Assembly (NCBI GenBank): GCA_029864225.1
Contig: JAOTTU010000038.1
Location: forward strand, 1-14,823
DNA from: Gammaproteobacteria bacterium
GTDB taxonomy: Bacteria > Pseudomonadota > Gammaproteobacteria > UBA9214
Reading direction: 5' to 3'
Length of the DNA stretch: 14,823 bases
The notes below the pieces were generated by a model. It saw nothing but the letters and a program-made list of their open reading frames with translations, made no database searches and was not told the DNA's origin. This document shows, in pieces, positions 1-7,786 of this stretch. A program made the position numbers and the translations under genes. Position 1 is the first letter of the stretch, and every line of letters starts with the position of its first letter.

Positions 1-399
1 TGTTACTGCGCCGACGATAACTTCCAGGGCATCATCAGCCGACAGCATTTTCTGGATCTGGACACCGGTAATTACGGCATCTGATTTATAGGCATGTGCA
101 TTAGCAATGACCAAGTCATATCCGGACATGACCTCGTCAGCACTGGATATACCTGTCAGCACACCGCCCGCTTCCGTCTTATGCAGGATATCCGGTGATA
201 CGATTTTCAGTGCTACCGGATACCCGATACGCCCGGCAATTTCTACGGCTTCGTCTGCAGAGTTGGCGAGCCCCTCAGGCGGCAAAGGTATGGAGTAGGC
301 ATCACAAACTACCTTGCATTCCGGCGCTGTAAGGGAAGTTCGACCATCCGCTTTAACCTGATCCAGTATCGACCGAACATTGTCTGGATGATATACCAC
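1..399 (-). CDS. ADP-forming acyl-CoA synthetase, ATP-grasp (beta) subunit, N-terminal part
   Basis: Partial gene: 133 codons from the start run off the left edge, still in frame. The translation has the hallmark N-terminus of the ATP-grasp_5 family, the nucleotide-binding half of NDP-forming acetyl/acyl-CoA synthetases. I read GRTSLTAPE near residues 16-24, then GYPVALKIVSPDILHKTEAGG near residues 57-77, and later ITGVQIQKML. That family makes acyl-CoA, ADP and Pi from acid, CoA and ATP, or runs backwards to make ATP. The chain opens directly with the ATP-grasp region, so it is probably a stand-alone beta subunit whose CoA-binding alpha partner lies beyond the edge. I prefer the GTG at 399 because GAGGT sits 5 nt upstream. 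An in-frame ATG at 426 adds nine residues but has no visible ribosome binding site. It lies about 125 nt downstream of frc on the same strand, so it may be co-transcribed. The substrate cannot be read; formate, oxalate and the lyase product are contextual guesses. Confidence 0.8.
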   Translation of the reverse strand, partial: MVYHPDNVRSILDQVKADGRTSLTAPECKVVCDAYSIPLPPEGLANSADEAVEIAGRIGYPVALKIVSPDILHKTEAGGVLTGISSADEVMSGYDLVIANAHAYKSDAVITGVQIQKMLSADDALEVIVGAVT

Positions 400-404
400 T
401 CTCC

Positions 405-409
405 ACCTC
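405..409 (-). promoter_or_regulatory. Shine-Dalgarno for the ATP-grasp gene (supports the GTG start)
   Basis: On the minus strand GAGGT lies 5 nt before the GTG at 399. The alternative ATG at 426 has no comparable purine-rich element at a suitable distance, so this site argues for the shorter GTG-initiated product. Confidence 0.45.
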
Positions 410-525
410 TCATGTCTCGTTTGCATTCAGTTCGATGCCAAACACTATGCAGCTTTCTGGCTCCTGCAACTACCCAATCCAACTGACGGCATGGATTCAA
501 CCGGTATCAGCGAGTAAACTGCCGG

Positions 526-1830
526 TCATGCGCCGCCTTGCGGCGACAGTTTGGGGTGCTCCATTTCTCCAAGCAACTGCTCCGAGCCAACCGCGCCCTG
601 ATCCCGCGCTGCCTGGATTTCTGAATCGGTGAAGCCAAGCACTTCACGCAGAATCTCGTCCGTATGCTCTCCCAGAAGTGGCGAGCGCTTGATGTCAGAC
701 GGCGAATCCGACAACTTGATAGGATTACCCACCGTGAGATAGGGACCCCGGGTCGGATGCGCCACTTCCACAATCGTCCCGGTGGCGCGCAAGGAAGGTT
801 CCTCGGCAAGCTCCTTCATTGAAACAATCGGCCCACAGGGAATATTTTGGGCATTCAGGATATCCATGGCTTCATACTTGTTTTTGGTTTGAGTCCATTC
901 CTCGATCATGGAAAAGCACTGATCCAGTTTCGGCAAGCGCGCCTCGGGAGTTGCCCACTCCGGATCGTCGATCAACTCTTCATGCCCGATTGTTTTCATC
1001 CAGGCCGCCCAGACCTGCGGCTGGATAATGACGTAGAGGTAATCGTCGATTCCGCCGGGGGCGCACTTCACTGCCCAGCCTGGCTGACCACCACCTGAGG
1101 CATTGCCGGCGCGCGGCACTGACTCGCCGAAGGTGCCGTTTGGGTACTGTGGATATTCTTTCAAAGGGCCACGCTGCAAACGCTGCTGATCACGCAGTTT
1201 GACGCGGCACAAATTAAGCACACCGTCCTGCATGGCGCATTCCACGCGCTGTCCTTGACCGCTTTTTTCCCTTTGAAACAACGCTGTGACAATGCCCAGG
1301 GCAAGATGGAGCCCGGTACCAGAATCTCCGATCTGGGCACCGGTCACCGTTGGTGGTCCATCCTCGAACCCGGTGGTGCTTGCCGCACCGCCGGCACACT
1401 GGGAAACATTCTCGTAGACCTTGCAATCTTGATAGGGACCGGGACCGAAACCCTTGACCGATGCATAGACGAGGCGAGGATTAATCTCATGAATACGCTC
1501 CCAGGAAAACCCCATCCGGTCGAGTGCGCCCGGCGCAAAGTTCTCGACCATAACGTCGCACTCTTCAAGCAACCGGGTAAATATTTCCTTGCCTTTAGTA
1601 TCTTTTGTGTTCAGCGTGATGCTGCGCTTGTTGTGATTCAGCATCGTAAAGTAGAGGCTATCCACATCCGGAATGTCGCGCAGCTGACTGCGCGTAGCAT
1701 CCCCGACATGAGGTCGTTCAACCTTGATCACATCAGCGCCAAACCATGCCAGCAGCTGCGTACACGTAGGGCCGGATTGCACATGTGTCATATCAAGAAT
1801 TCGAACTCCACTCAGTGCTTTTTCAGTCAT
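526..1830 (-). CDS. frc: Formyl-CoA:oxalate CoA-transferase (class III, CaiB/BaiF family)
   Basis: Product of 434 residues; from memory Oxalobacter formigenes Frc is 428. It moves CoA from formyl-CoA to an acceptor acid, classically oxalate, freeing formate. The match to Frc is close over the whole length: THVQSGPTCTQ near 15-25, DSLYFTM near 57-63, MVENFAPGALDRMGF near 94-108, and VYENVSQC near 138-145 with the Tyr139 equivalent. Asp169, the catalytic acyl-anhydride residue, falls at exactly 169 in TGAQIGDSG. The glycine loop GGGQPGW is at 246-252, and PCGPIVSMKEL and PLLGEHTDE follow near the C-terminus. The residue aligned with Frc Trp48 is Gln49; I recall that E. coli YfdW also has Gln there. 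I chose ATG 1830 over the upstream in-frame ATG at 1872 because family members begin at this point and GAGGT lies 5 nt upstream. It follows the ThDP lyase gene by 59 nt. The acceptor could be oxalate or a related 2-hydroxy acid; the family assignment is firm. Confidence 0.92.
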   Translation of the reverse strand: MTEKALSGVRILDMTHVQSGPTCTQLLAWFGADVIKVERPHVGDATRSQLRDIPDVDSLYFTMLNHNKRSITLNTKDTKGKEIFTRLLEECDVMVENFAPGALDRMGFSWERIHEINPRLVYASVKGFGPGPYQDCKVYENVSQCAGGAASTTGFEDGPPTVTGAQIGDSGTGLHLALGIVTALFQREKSGQGQRVECAMQDGVLNLCRVKLRDQQRLQRGPLKEYPQYPNGTFGESVPRAGNASGGGQPGWAVKCAPGGIDDYLYVIIQPQVWAAWMKTIGHEELIDDPEWATPEARLPKLDQCFSMIEEWTQTKNKYEAMDILNAQNIPCGPIVSMKELAEEPSLRATGTIVEVAHPTRGPYLTVGNPIKLSDSPSDIKRSPLLGEHTDEILREVLGFTDSEIQAARDQGAVGSEQLLGEMEHPKLSPQGGA

Positions 1831-1835
1831 AACAT

Positions 1836-1840
1836 ACCTC
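1836..1840 (-). promoter_or_regulatory. Shine-Dalgarno of frc
   Basis: GAGGT on the minus strand, 5 nt before the ATG at 1830. It fixes the start at the family-typical N-terminus rather than at the in-frame ATG 14 codons upstream. Confidence 0.55.
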
Positions 1841-1889
1841 GAGATTATTTTCAGGCTTGCGGCTTCAGGCAACTCCCCCGGCTGCGCAC

Positions 1890-3638
1890 CTATTTGTACA
1901 TAGTCTGGGCTTTTGTTCCGGGCGCATACTCTGCAGGATCAACCCAAATATTGATGACCGCCGATTTACCGGTACTCTTGATCGACTCGCGTCCTCGCTG
2001 TAATGCCCCGGCGATATCTTCCGGATTACGAACTTCCTCGCCGTAACCACCGAGCATTTCGGCAAACTTGCCATAGGGTATATCTCCCAGCAGGTTGCCG
2101 ACGTCACCACGTTCCGGCCCATACTTTGTTATCTGGCCATACCGGATCTGGTTCATTGCCGAGTTGTTGCCGATAACCGCGAGATATGGCGCATTGAAGC
2201 GATTGGCTGTCTCCATATCGAATGCCGTCATACTAAAGGCGCCGTCGCCGTAATAACACATCACCTCCTTATCAGGACGTGCGAGCTTGGATGCCAGTGC
2301 AAATCCGGTACCGACACCAAGCGACCCGAGAGCACCGGGATCCATCCAGTTACCGGGCAAGCGAGGTTGTACTGCCTGGGCACTGATCGTTACTACGTCG
2401 CCCCCATCACCTATATAGATGGTGTCGTCGGTGAGGAATTCATTGATTTCCCATGCAACACGGTAAGGATGAATCGGGTTGCGGTCTGACAGGAACAGGG
2501 GCATCAACTTTTCGGTTTTCTCCTTTTCCAGGCCCCGAAGCTCGTCGAGCCAGCCATTGCGCCGTTTGGATCCGTTGTCTACGCTGTCTGTCGTCGCATC
2601 GAGGACGGCTTTGAGAATGGCGCCAGGATCTCCCACCAGGCCCAGGGAGACGTCGCGATTCTTGCCGACCGTGCGATAATCCATGTCGATCTGAACTACC
2701 GTGGCGTCAGCACGCAAGCGTTTGCCGTAACCCATCCGGAAGTCAAATGGTGTGCCGACGATGACCAGGACATCCGCCTTGTTAAACGCATCTCGCCGTG
2801 TACGGTGGAAGTGGTGAGGATCTCCCGGCGGAAGAAGTCCGCGCCCGGAGCCGTTGAAGTAGGCGGGAATGTTGAGCTTGCGCACCAGGTCAATCGCCGC
2901 CTCATGACCACGACAGGTCCATACCTGGCTGCCTAGCAGAATCGCGGGGCGCTCGGCCTCGACCAGCAGTTTGGCAAGTTTCTCGATGTCTGATGGATCA
3001 CCGATACTTTTTGTTGACGCACGGTAACGGCCTGGCGCGGGGATCGTCGCCGATTCCAGCGGCACTTCGCGGTCAAGCACATCGCGCGGAATCTCGAGGT
3101 AGGACGGCCCGGGCGCGCCTGCATAACATTCCCGTATTGCCATGGAAATCATATCCGCAACACGCTCGGTCGAGCGCACCCCCGCCGCAAACTTGGTAAT
3201 CGGTTCTGCAACATCCACATGCGGCAAGTCCTGAAGCGAACCCATCTTGTGTTGGGTAAGCGCGCCTTGCCCGCCAATGTACAGCACAGGTGTTTCAGAA
3301 CGAAACGCGGTTGCAATGCCGGTTAACGAGTTCGTAAACCCCGGTCCTGCCGTGGTAACACAACAGCCCAGCTTGCCGGTCTGACGCGCATAACCGTCAG
3401 CAGCATGGGCCGCAACCTGCTCATGCCGTACATCGATGATACGAATATCCTCATCGATACAGCCGTCATATATATCGATAATATGGCCGCCACAAAGAGT
3501 GAAAATCGTATCAACCCCTTCGTTCCTGAGCGCTTTAGCCACAAGATGTCCGCCCGACACGATATCTGCTGCCCTGCTTTTCCTGGCCAGCGTATCCTCT
3601 GCCGTGCTGGATACCTTGATTTCTCCTGCGGTTGCCAT
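1890..3638 (-). CDS. ThDP-dependent acyl-CoA lyase: 2-hydroxyacyl-CoA lyase-like or non-classical oxalyl-CoA decarboxylase
   Basis: Product of 582 residues with the three-domain ThDP fold. The catalytic Glu is E73 in VRHEQVAAHAA, an adenine-nucleotide/CoA-type central domain spans roughly 205-350, and the ThDP/Mg motif runs from GDGAF (464-468) to NN (491-492). The superfamily cleaves oxalyl-CoA to formyl-CoA and CO2, or 2-hydroxyacyl-CoA to formyl-CoA and an aldehyde or ketone. Aligned by eye, the Tyr120-Glu121 pair of O. formigenes oxalyl-CoA decarboxylase is Leu135-Gln136 here. Human HACL1 has Phe-Gln. The Tyr483 position after the NN is Asn, and the C-terminal Ser553/Arg555 lid is replaced by a tail ending in QTMYK. 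This favours a 2-hydroxyacyl-CoA lyase branch, including 2-hydroxyisobutyryl-CoA lyase-type enzymes. True acetolactate synthase is unlikely beside frc and with no ilvN-like regulatory subunit. AAGGAGGT lies 7 nt before the ATG. The gene sits between gntR (64 nt) and frc (59 nt). Fold assignment is firm, substrate open. Confidence 0.8.
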   Translation of the reverse strand: MATAGEIKVSSTAEDTLARKSRAADIVSGGHLVAKALRNEGVDTIFTLCGGHIIDIYDGCIDEDIRIIDVRHEQVAAHAADGYARQTGKLGCCVTTAGPGFTNSLTGIATAFRSETPVLYIGGQGALTQHKMGSLQDLPHVDVAEPITKFAAGVRSTERVADMISMAIRECYAGAPGPSYLEIPRDVLDREVPLESATIPAPGRYRASTKSIGDPSDIEKLAKLLVEAERPAILLGSQVWTCRGHEAAIDLVRKLNIPAYFNGSGRGLLPPGDPHHFHRTRRDAFNKADVLVIVGTPFDFRMGYGKRLRADATVVQIDMDYRTVGKNRDVSLGLVGDPGAILKAVLDATTDSVDNGSKRRNGWLDELRGLEKEKTEKLMPLFLSDRNPIHPYRVAWEINEFLTDDTIYIGDGGDVVTISAQAVQPRLPGNWMDPGALGSLGVGTGFALASKLARPDKEVMCYYGDGAFSMTAFDMETANRFNAPYLAVIGNNSAMNQIRYGQITKYGPERGDVGNLLGDIPYGKFAEMLGGYGEEVRNPEDIAGALQRGRESIKSTGKSAVINIWVDPAEYAPGTKAQTMYK

Positions 3639-3645
3639 GGTTCAT

Positions 3646-3653
3646 ACCTCCTT
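3646..3653 (-). promoter_or_regulatory. Strong Shine-Dalgarno of the ThDP lyase gene
   Basis: AAGGAGGT, nearly the full anti-16S complement, lies 7 nt before the ATG at 3638. It is the strongest ribosome binding site seen in the window and suggests high translation of the lyase compared with the regulator just upstream. Confidence 0.7.
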
Positions 3654-3702
3654 CAGAGTTCCAACCTGAATACTCACTTTATTGCCAGTGACGTGCCACG
3701 GC

Positions 3703-4395
3703 TTATTCCAGCCAGTCTACGTAGTCGTTTACATGTTCCTTCAAGTTATTCGTGTGCTCGCGCACATACCGTTCAGATAATTCACCATCCCGCTTTTCCA
3801 AAGCCTCGATGATGTGCATATGATCAATAATCGAACCCGTCACCCGCTGACGCTCCCTGATTGTGCGCGAGCGTATTGAATGCATATGGAGGAACAAACT
3901 CTCGGCGATTTCTACCAGAAGCCCGCATTTGCTTAATCCGATAATCGCTTGGTGGAAACTGATATTCTTCTCCGAATATTCATCGATATGCGCACTGGCG
4001 CCCTCGGAATCCCTGAAGGTTGCGAACATCTTGCGTAAGCCGGCAATCTCTTCATCACTTGCATGCACTGTCGCCATTCGCGCCGCCAGACTCTCCAAAG
4101 CGCCCCAGACACAAATCATCTCGAGGATTTCCTTTTTCGTCTTGCGAACCACGAACGTACCCCGGCGGGGAATATTCCGCACCAGCCCTTCCTGCTCCAG
4201 CCGCGAGAGCGCCTCACGAATCGGTGTCCGGCTTACTCCAAGTTCTTCTGCCAGCCGCCGTTCGTCCAACCTGGCAGGATCCTCGTCGGTATAGATATCC
4301 ATCGACGAAATCGCAGCCTTCAATGCCTCGTAAACCTTGTCTTTGAGTACGATATTTGCATTGAGTGGCCGTAATTTGATGGCTGGTTTGGGCAT
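3703..4395 (-). CDS. GntR-family transcriptional regulator, FCD (FadR-type) subfamily
   Basis: Product of 230 residues, usual for this family. The N-terminal winged helix-turn-helix is clear at about 43-82 (LDERRLAEELGVSRTPIREA, then RRGTFVV). The C-terminal all-helical FCD ligand domain carries its metal or ligand positions: N144-x-x-x-H148 in NISFHQAI, H194 in HIIEAL, and H214 near the end. Such proteins usually repress a catabolic operon until a small carboxylate binds. The gene lies between tctA (148 nt upstream) and the ThDP lyase gene, so it probably governs uptake and breakdown of the same acid. Starts: ATG 4395 is chosen; a TTG at 4428 would add eleven residues but overlaps a candidate -10 and operator. 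The Shine-Dalgarno before 4395 is weak (ACAGGA), fitting a low-abundance regulator. Candidate operators with a GTATAC core occur just upstream of this gene and upstream of tctC. Confidence 0.88.
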   Translation of the reverse strand: MPKPAIKLRPLNANIVLKDKVYEALKAAISSMDIYTDEDPARLDERRLAEELGVSRTPIREALSRLEQEGLVRNIPRRGTFVVRKTKKEILEMICVWGALESLAARMATVHASDEEIAGLRKMFATFRDSEGASAHIDEYSEKNISFHQAIIGLSKCGLLVEIAESLFLHMHSIRSRTIRERQRVTGSIIDHMHIIEALEKRDGELSERYVREHTNNLKEHVNDYVDWLE

Positions 4396-4418
4396 GTCCT
4401 GTCTATTAAAGTTAGATC

Positions 4419-4428
4419 TGGTATACAA
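4419..4428. promoter_or_regulatory. Candidate GntR operator (TGGTATACAA) upstream of gntR
   Basis: A 10-bp near-palindrome centred on GTATAC lies 24 nt before the regulator start and overlaps a candidate -10 box, a layout that fits autoregulation. FCD-type GntR proteins commonly bind short TnGT...ACnA palindromes; UxuR/ExuR sites are centred on GGTATACC. A related perfect palindrome lies before tctC. Two further GTATAC cores occur inside coding regions, so the core alone is not significant. Confidence 0.4.
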
Positions 4429-4453
4429 TATGCCAGATATTCAGTGTGTGCAA
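4425..4453 (-). promoter_or_regulatory. Possible promoter for gntR and the lyase genes
   Basis: Minus-strand TTGCAC (4453-4448) and TATTGT (4430-4425) are separated by 17 nt, a sigma-70-like arrangement with three and four consensus matches. The -10 overlaps the TGGTATACAA palindrome. The match is modest and other readings are possible. Confidence 0.25.
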
Positions 4454-4543
4454 CTCCCCTGGGCTGATCATCGACGCTTTTCTGCTCGATCAACCCGCGG
4501 ATCAACACGCCGGGGAAACCCACTCACTCACTGGCACGGTTCG

Positions 4544-6067
4544 TCATTTTCCGGCATTGCCTGTACGCCGCGCGACGATCAGCTTCTTTCCCACCTTGAT
4601 CGCCGGCATCAGGAACAGTAACAAGGCAAGCACCATAATGCCTCCCGAAATCGGCCGCTCGAAGAACACCCACACCGATCCGTGTGACTGAAGCAGCGAC
4701 TGGCGCATAGACGACTCGGCCAGGGGTCCGAGCACAATCGCAAGTACCATCGGCGCCATCGGGTAGTCGAGCTTGCGCATGAGATAGCCGACCACGCCAA
4801 ACAGCAGCATCAACCACACGTCATGCATATCCTGGGTTGGCGCGTAGCCTCCGACCACGCACAACACGAAGATGATCGGTGCGAGAATAGTGAAGGAAAG
4901 CTTCAGCACCCAGACAAATATCGGTATGAAGGCGATATTGAGCACAATCGAGAAAAAGTTCGCCATATACAGGCTGGCAATCAATCCCCAGACGAACTCG
5001 GTCTGGTCAACAAACAACCTCGGCCCTGGCTCCAGCCCCCATATCACCATGCCACCGAGAAGAATGGCGGTCGTTGGAGAACCCGGGATCCCCAGCGTCA
5101 ACATGGGCAGCATTGATCCGGTGCTGGCTGCATTGTTGGCTGACTCCGGGGCAACGACGCCATTGATATTGCCTTTCCCGTAACTTTCCGGGTTTTTGGA
5201 CATGGTCTTGGCAAAGCCGTAGGCCATTATCGAGCCCGGTGTTGCGCCGGCGGCGGGGAGCAAACCAACAAAAAAGCCGAGAAAAGAACCCATCACGATT
5301 GTATTGGCGCTCTTCAACAGTTCCTTGAGGGCATCGAGGATGCGCCGGACCGATACAACCGCTTGACTAACCGATACCTCGCCCTGGCTACTCTCGATTG
5401 TCCAGAGGATTTCACCAATACCGTAGATACCAATGGCCAGAACTAGAAAATTAATGCCGTGAAAAAATCCCGGAATGTCTCCGAAGATCAGCCGTGGTTG
5501 CCCGCTCATTATATCCAGGCCAACCGCGCTCATTACCAGCCCGATACAGATCGAAAATAATGTCTTTGGAATATCATCACCGCCGAGCCCGATAAAGGTG
5601 CCAAATGCCAGCATCATCAGCGCAAATTCCTCGGCCGAACCAAATGCAAGCGCCACGTGGGCGAGTGGCGGGGCAAAAGCGGTGAACAGTAGGATCGATA
5701 TCGTGCCACCGGCAAACGAAGCCACTGCGGCCGCTACCAGCGCCTTGTCGGCCATGCCCTTTAAGGCGAGTGGGCGGCCATCGAAGGTGGTGGCGACCGC
5801 GGTCGAGGCTCCCGGTATCCCCAGCATAATGGAGCTGATCGCACCACCGTACATGGCCCCGTAATAAATCGCCGCCAGAAATATTATCGCTGAAGTAGGC
5901 GGCACGATAAACGTTACCGGTAACAGGATCGCCACGCCATTGACGGAACCCAGTCCCGGCATGGCACCGATGAAAAGCCCTACTGCACATCCAACAATAA
6001 CCAGAAACAGATTCATCGGTTGTAGTGCCACTACAAAACCGTCAAGTAGAAATTGGATTGTCTCCAT
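4544..6067 (-). CDS. tctA: TTT transporter large membrane subunit, TctA family
   Basis: Product of 507 residues, normal TctA length, very hydrophobic with about ten to twelve membrane segments. The internally duplicated TctA signature is visible: GAMPGLGSVNGVAILLPVTF near 34-53 with MLGIPGAST near 81-89, and again GLLPAAGATPGSIMAYGF near 268-285 with LGIPGSPTTA near 325-334. It forms the ion-coupled inner-membrane channel that takes a carboxylate from the periplasmic binding protein TctC, with TctB as small membrane partner. Gene order C-B-A on the same strand is the common TTT layout. Start ATG 6067 has GAGG about 9 nt upstream and lies 77 nt after tctB. No strong terminator is seen in the 148 nt before gntR. 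The substrate cannot be read from TctA; oxalate or a hydroxy acid is inferred from neighbours. Confidence 0.93.
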   Translation of the reverse strand: METIQFLLDGFVVALQPMNLFLVIVGCAVGLFIGAMPGLGSVNGVAILLPVTFIVPPTSAIIFLAAIYYGAMYGGAISSIMLGIPGASTAVATTFDGRPLALKGMADKALVAAAVASFAGGTISILLFTAFAPPLAHVALAFGSAEEFALMMLAFGTFIGLGGDDIPKTLFSICIGLVMSAVGLDIMSGQPRLIFGDIPGFFHGINFLVLAIGIYGIGEILWTIESSQGEVSVSQAVVSVRRILDALKELLKSANTIVMGSFLGFFVGLLPAAGATPGSIMAYGFAKTMSKNPESYGKGNINGVVAPESANNAASTGSMLPMLTLGIPGSPTTAILLGGMVIWGLEPGPRLFVDQTEFVWGLIASLYMANFFSIVLNIAFIPIFVWVLKLSFTILAPIIFVLCVVGGYAPTQDMHDVWLMLLFGVVGYLMRKLDYPMAPMVLAIVLGPLAESSMRQSLLQSHGSVWVFFERPISGGIMVLALLLFLMPAIKVGKKLIVARRTGNAGK

Positions 6068-6144
6068 GCCAAGGCCTCAACGTAAGATCTGCGTTTCGAA
6101 TTTCTTGCCTGTGTATCCTGCCAATTACATCCGCGGACGCACAG

Positions 6145-6642
6145 CTACATGAAAATGTCGTACAGGGGATAAAACAACGTCTCGGTAGCGCCTTTCGGCA
6201 ACGTAATATGCAAAAGGATCTCAAAGAAAAAGAACGTAATAACCGGGGCTGCAAGTGCCAGCGTCATGGTCTTGGCCCACGAATGTCGACCCAGAAATCG
6301 CATATAGAAAACAAAAAAGAGCGGCAGCGCACCATACACCCCGATGAAGTATATGGACCCGACCATCGTTACCAGGGCCCCGATGACCAATAGGACCAGC
6401 GTCAGTGAACGACTGTCGAAAAAGGGTTCTGATGACCGTGACTGCGGTGTGGTTCGCCTGAACCAGCGGACAATTATCCACACCGTGCAAATAAGCATCG
6501 CGAATGACAACCAGAACGGGAACGAACCGCCTCCCGGCCCCCTGCCGGGCACCCACCCGATAGGAAGTTTTGCGCTCATCCACATAAGGTAAGCGGAGAA
6601 AATCGCCATGGCAATGGCCATCAAAAGTTCAGCACGTCGCAT
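6145..6642 (-). CDS. tctB: TTT transporter small membrane subunit, TctB family
   Basis: Product of 165 residues with about four to five hydrophobic helices, near 5-22, 42-62, 78-100, 102-115 and 122-145, fitting the TctB/DUF1468 fold. Sequence conservation in this family is low, so the call rests on size, topology and position between tctC and tctA. PGGGSFPFWL near 37-46 resembles the loop before the second helix in TctB proteins. It is the accessory membrane subunit of the carboxylate importer. A purine-rich GGAGGGGAGGAG stretch precedes the ATG at 6642. It starts 59 nt after tctC and ends 77 nt before tctA, so the three are probably one transcript. Confidence 0.85.
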   Translation of the reverse strand: MRRAELLMAIAMAIFSAYLMWMSAKLPIGWVPGRGPGGGSFPFWLSFAMLICTVWIIVRWFRRTTPQSRSSEPFFDSRSLTLVLLVIGALVTMVGSIYFIGVYGALPLFFVFYMRFLGRHSWAKTMTLALAAPVITFFFFEILLHITLPKGATETLFYPLYDIFM

Positions 6643-6701
6643 GGCGATCTCCTCCCCTCCTATGTGGCTTTACTCAGTTCAACTACCCTGATGATCACCT
6701 G

Positions 6702-7682
6702 CTACTTGATTTCTCCGATTTCCTTGAGCAGCTTTCTGTGGTTGGCAATCCCTACCTTCCAGTACTCCTCGAGCTCATTACCGGTGATAAAACTGCCAAG
6801 CAGACTCTTCTTCTTTTTATATTCCTGCCACTCTTCCGAGTTGTATACCTTGGTGAACACCCCGCGGTAGAAATCTGCCGCCTCGTCGCTCATCCCCGGT
6901 GCACCGACAACGCTACGCTGCATGTAGTAGGCATTCGGATGCCCCAGCTCCTCCATTGTGGGGACGTCCGGAAACATCTCCAGCCGATCCTTGGTAAAAG
7001 CGGCGATAGGCACAACATTTCCGGCCTGATAAAACCCGAGCGCCTCAGATGGATTGTTGACGGTTGAGTCGGCGTGCTTGCCGGCCAGTTGCTTTGCAAC
7101 ATCACCGCCGCCCTTGAAGGGTACATAGGTAATGCTCAGACCGTAGGTCGTATTCAGGAAGTTGGTCAGAAGCTCGTCTTCCTGTGCCTTGCCCGTGCCG
7201 GCCATTATCCAGTCTTTACCCTTGGCCTTGGCTGCTGCCACAAACTCATCCATGGTTTTAATGCCTTTATCCTTGTGTACCCACAGCAGGAAAGTATCCT
7301 CTGCCATTCGTGCGATAGGAGTAAAACTAAGCGAATCAATCCCAATGCCCGGTTGACGCAGCGGGGTTGTATAGAAGCTGTTCAGTGTAACCATGATGGT
7401 ATGGTCGTCACCAGTCTTGCTCTTGAGATGCACCAGCGCCTCGGCCCCGGAGCCACCCGCCTTGTTGACCGGAATGAACGGCTTGGGCGAAATATCGTGC
7501 TTCTCTATGATGGTTTGCATCAGGCGGGCCATCTTATCCGCCCCGCCACCCGGGCCCGCCATAATGACGAATTCAACCGGTTTCCTTGGCTGCCAATCAG
7601 CTGCCACAGCATTCGTTGCAAAGGCAACGGCCGCAGCGATTAATATGAAGTTCAATATTACTGGCTTACGCGCTACGTTCAT
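6702..7682 (-). CDS. tctC: TTT transporter periplasmic solute-binding protein, TctC (Bug) family
   Basis: Product of 326 residues, typical for TctC/Bug receptors. It has an N-terminal signal peptide: a basic start, a hydrophobic stretch near 8-22 and a likely cut after AVA near residue 27. The mature protein opens with the family pattern of Trp-Pro and then AGPGGGADKMAR near 42-53, the ligand-carboxylate loop. VNKAGGSGAEAL and the later YVPFKGGGD and FPDVPTMEELG motifs are also characteristic. The upstream in-frame start at 7763 would bury the signal peptide behind 27 extra residues. ATG 7682 has GGAGG 8 nt upstream and is chosen. It is the first gene after a 215-nt intergenic region carrying a candidate promoter and palindrome, so it probably heads the transporter-lyase transcript. 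The ligand is unknown; Bug proteins bind diverse di- and monocarboxylates. Confidence 0.92.
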   Translation of the reverse strand: MNVARKPVILNFILIAAAVAFATNAVAADWQPRKPVEFVIMAGPGGGADKMARLMQTIIEKHDISPKPFIPVNKAGGSGAEALVHLKSKTGDDHTIMVTLNSFYTTPLRQPGIGIDSLSFTPIARMAEDTFLLWVHKDKGIKTMDEFVAAAKAKGKDWIMAGTGKAQEDELLTNFLNTTYGLSITYVPFKGGGDVAKQLAGKHADSTVNNPSEALGFYQAGNVVPIAAFTKDRLEMFPDVPTMEELGHPNAYYMQRSVVGAPGMSDEAADFYRGVFTKVYNSEEWQEYKKKKSLLGSFITGNELEEYWKVGIANHRKLLKEIGEIK

Positions 7683-7690
7683 TTCATCAT

Positions 7691-7695
7691 CCTCC
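7691..7695 (-). promoter_or_regulatory. Shine-Dalgarno of tctC
   Basis: GGAGG on the minus strand, 8 nt before the ATG at 7682. It selects the start that puts the signal peptide at the N-terminus. Confidence 0.6.
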
Positions 7696-7786
7696 GTTTT
7701 TCTTTTAACAGAAGCCCGACCAATACAGATCACTGCCCAGGCATGCGTACACCAAACACCCATGAGTTATCTGGGTAGCTCAGTAT

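Noticed and set aside
309..500. Small minus-strand frame of 63 codons between frc and the left-edge gene
   Set aside because: It overlaps the start of the ATP-grasp gene in another frame, and only the latter encodes recognisable conserved motifs.
1255..2046. Long plus-strand reading frame (263 codons) opposite frc and the lyase 3' end
   Set aside because: It is antisense to a clearly conserved gene, resembles no known family and has no plausible ribosome binding site. It is a shadow frame.
1890..3638. Acetolactate synthase (ilvB) for branched-chain amino acid synthesis
   Set aside because: The fold matches, but no ilvN/ilvC neighbours are present. The enzyme sits between a GntR/TTT block and frc, and the motif around 132-140 (MGSLQDLPH) resembles 2-hydroxyacyl-CoA lyase.
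4429..4543. Rho-independent terminator between tctA and gntR
   Set aside because: There are GATCAAC direct repeats and a CCGCGG palindrome, but no stable stem followed by a T-run on the minus strand.
6843..6848. Additional GTATAC operator cores in tctC and at 13694-13699 in the fdsB-type gene
   Set aside because: Both are inside coding sequence without the flanking symmetric bases. A 6-mer is expected a few times in about 15 kb by chance.
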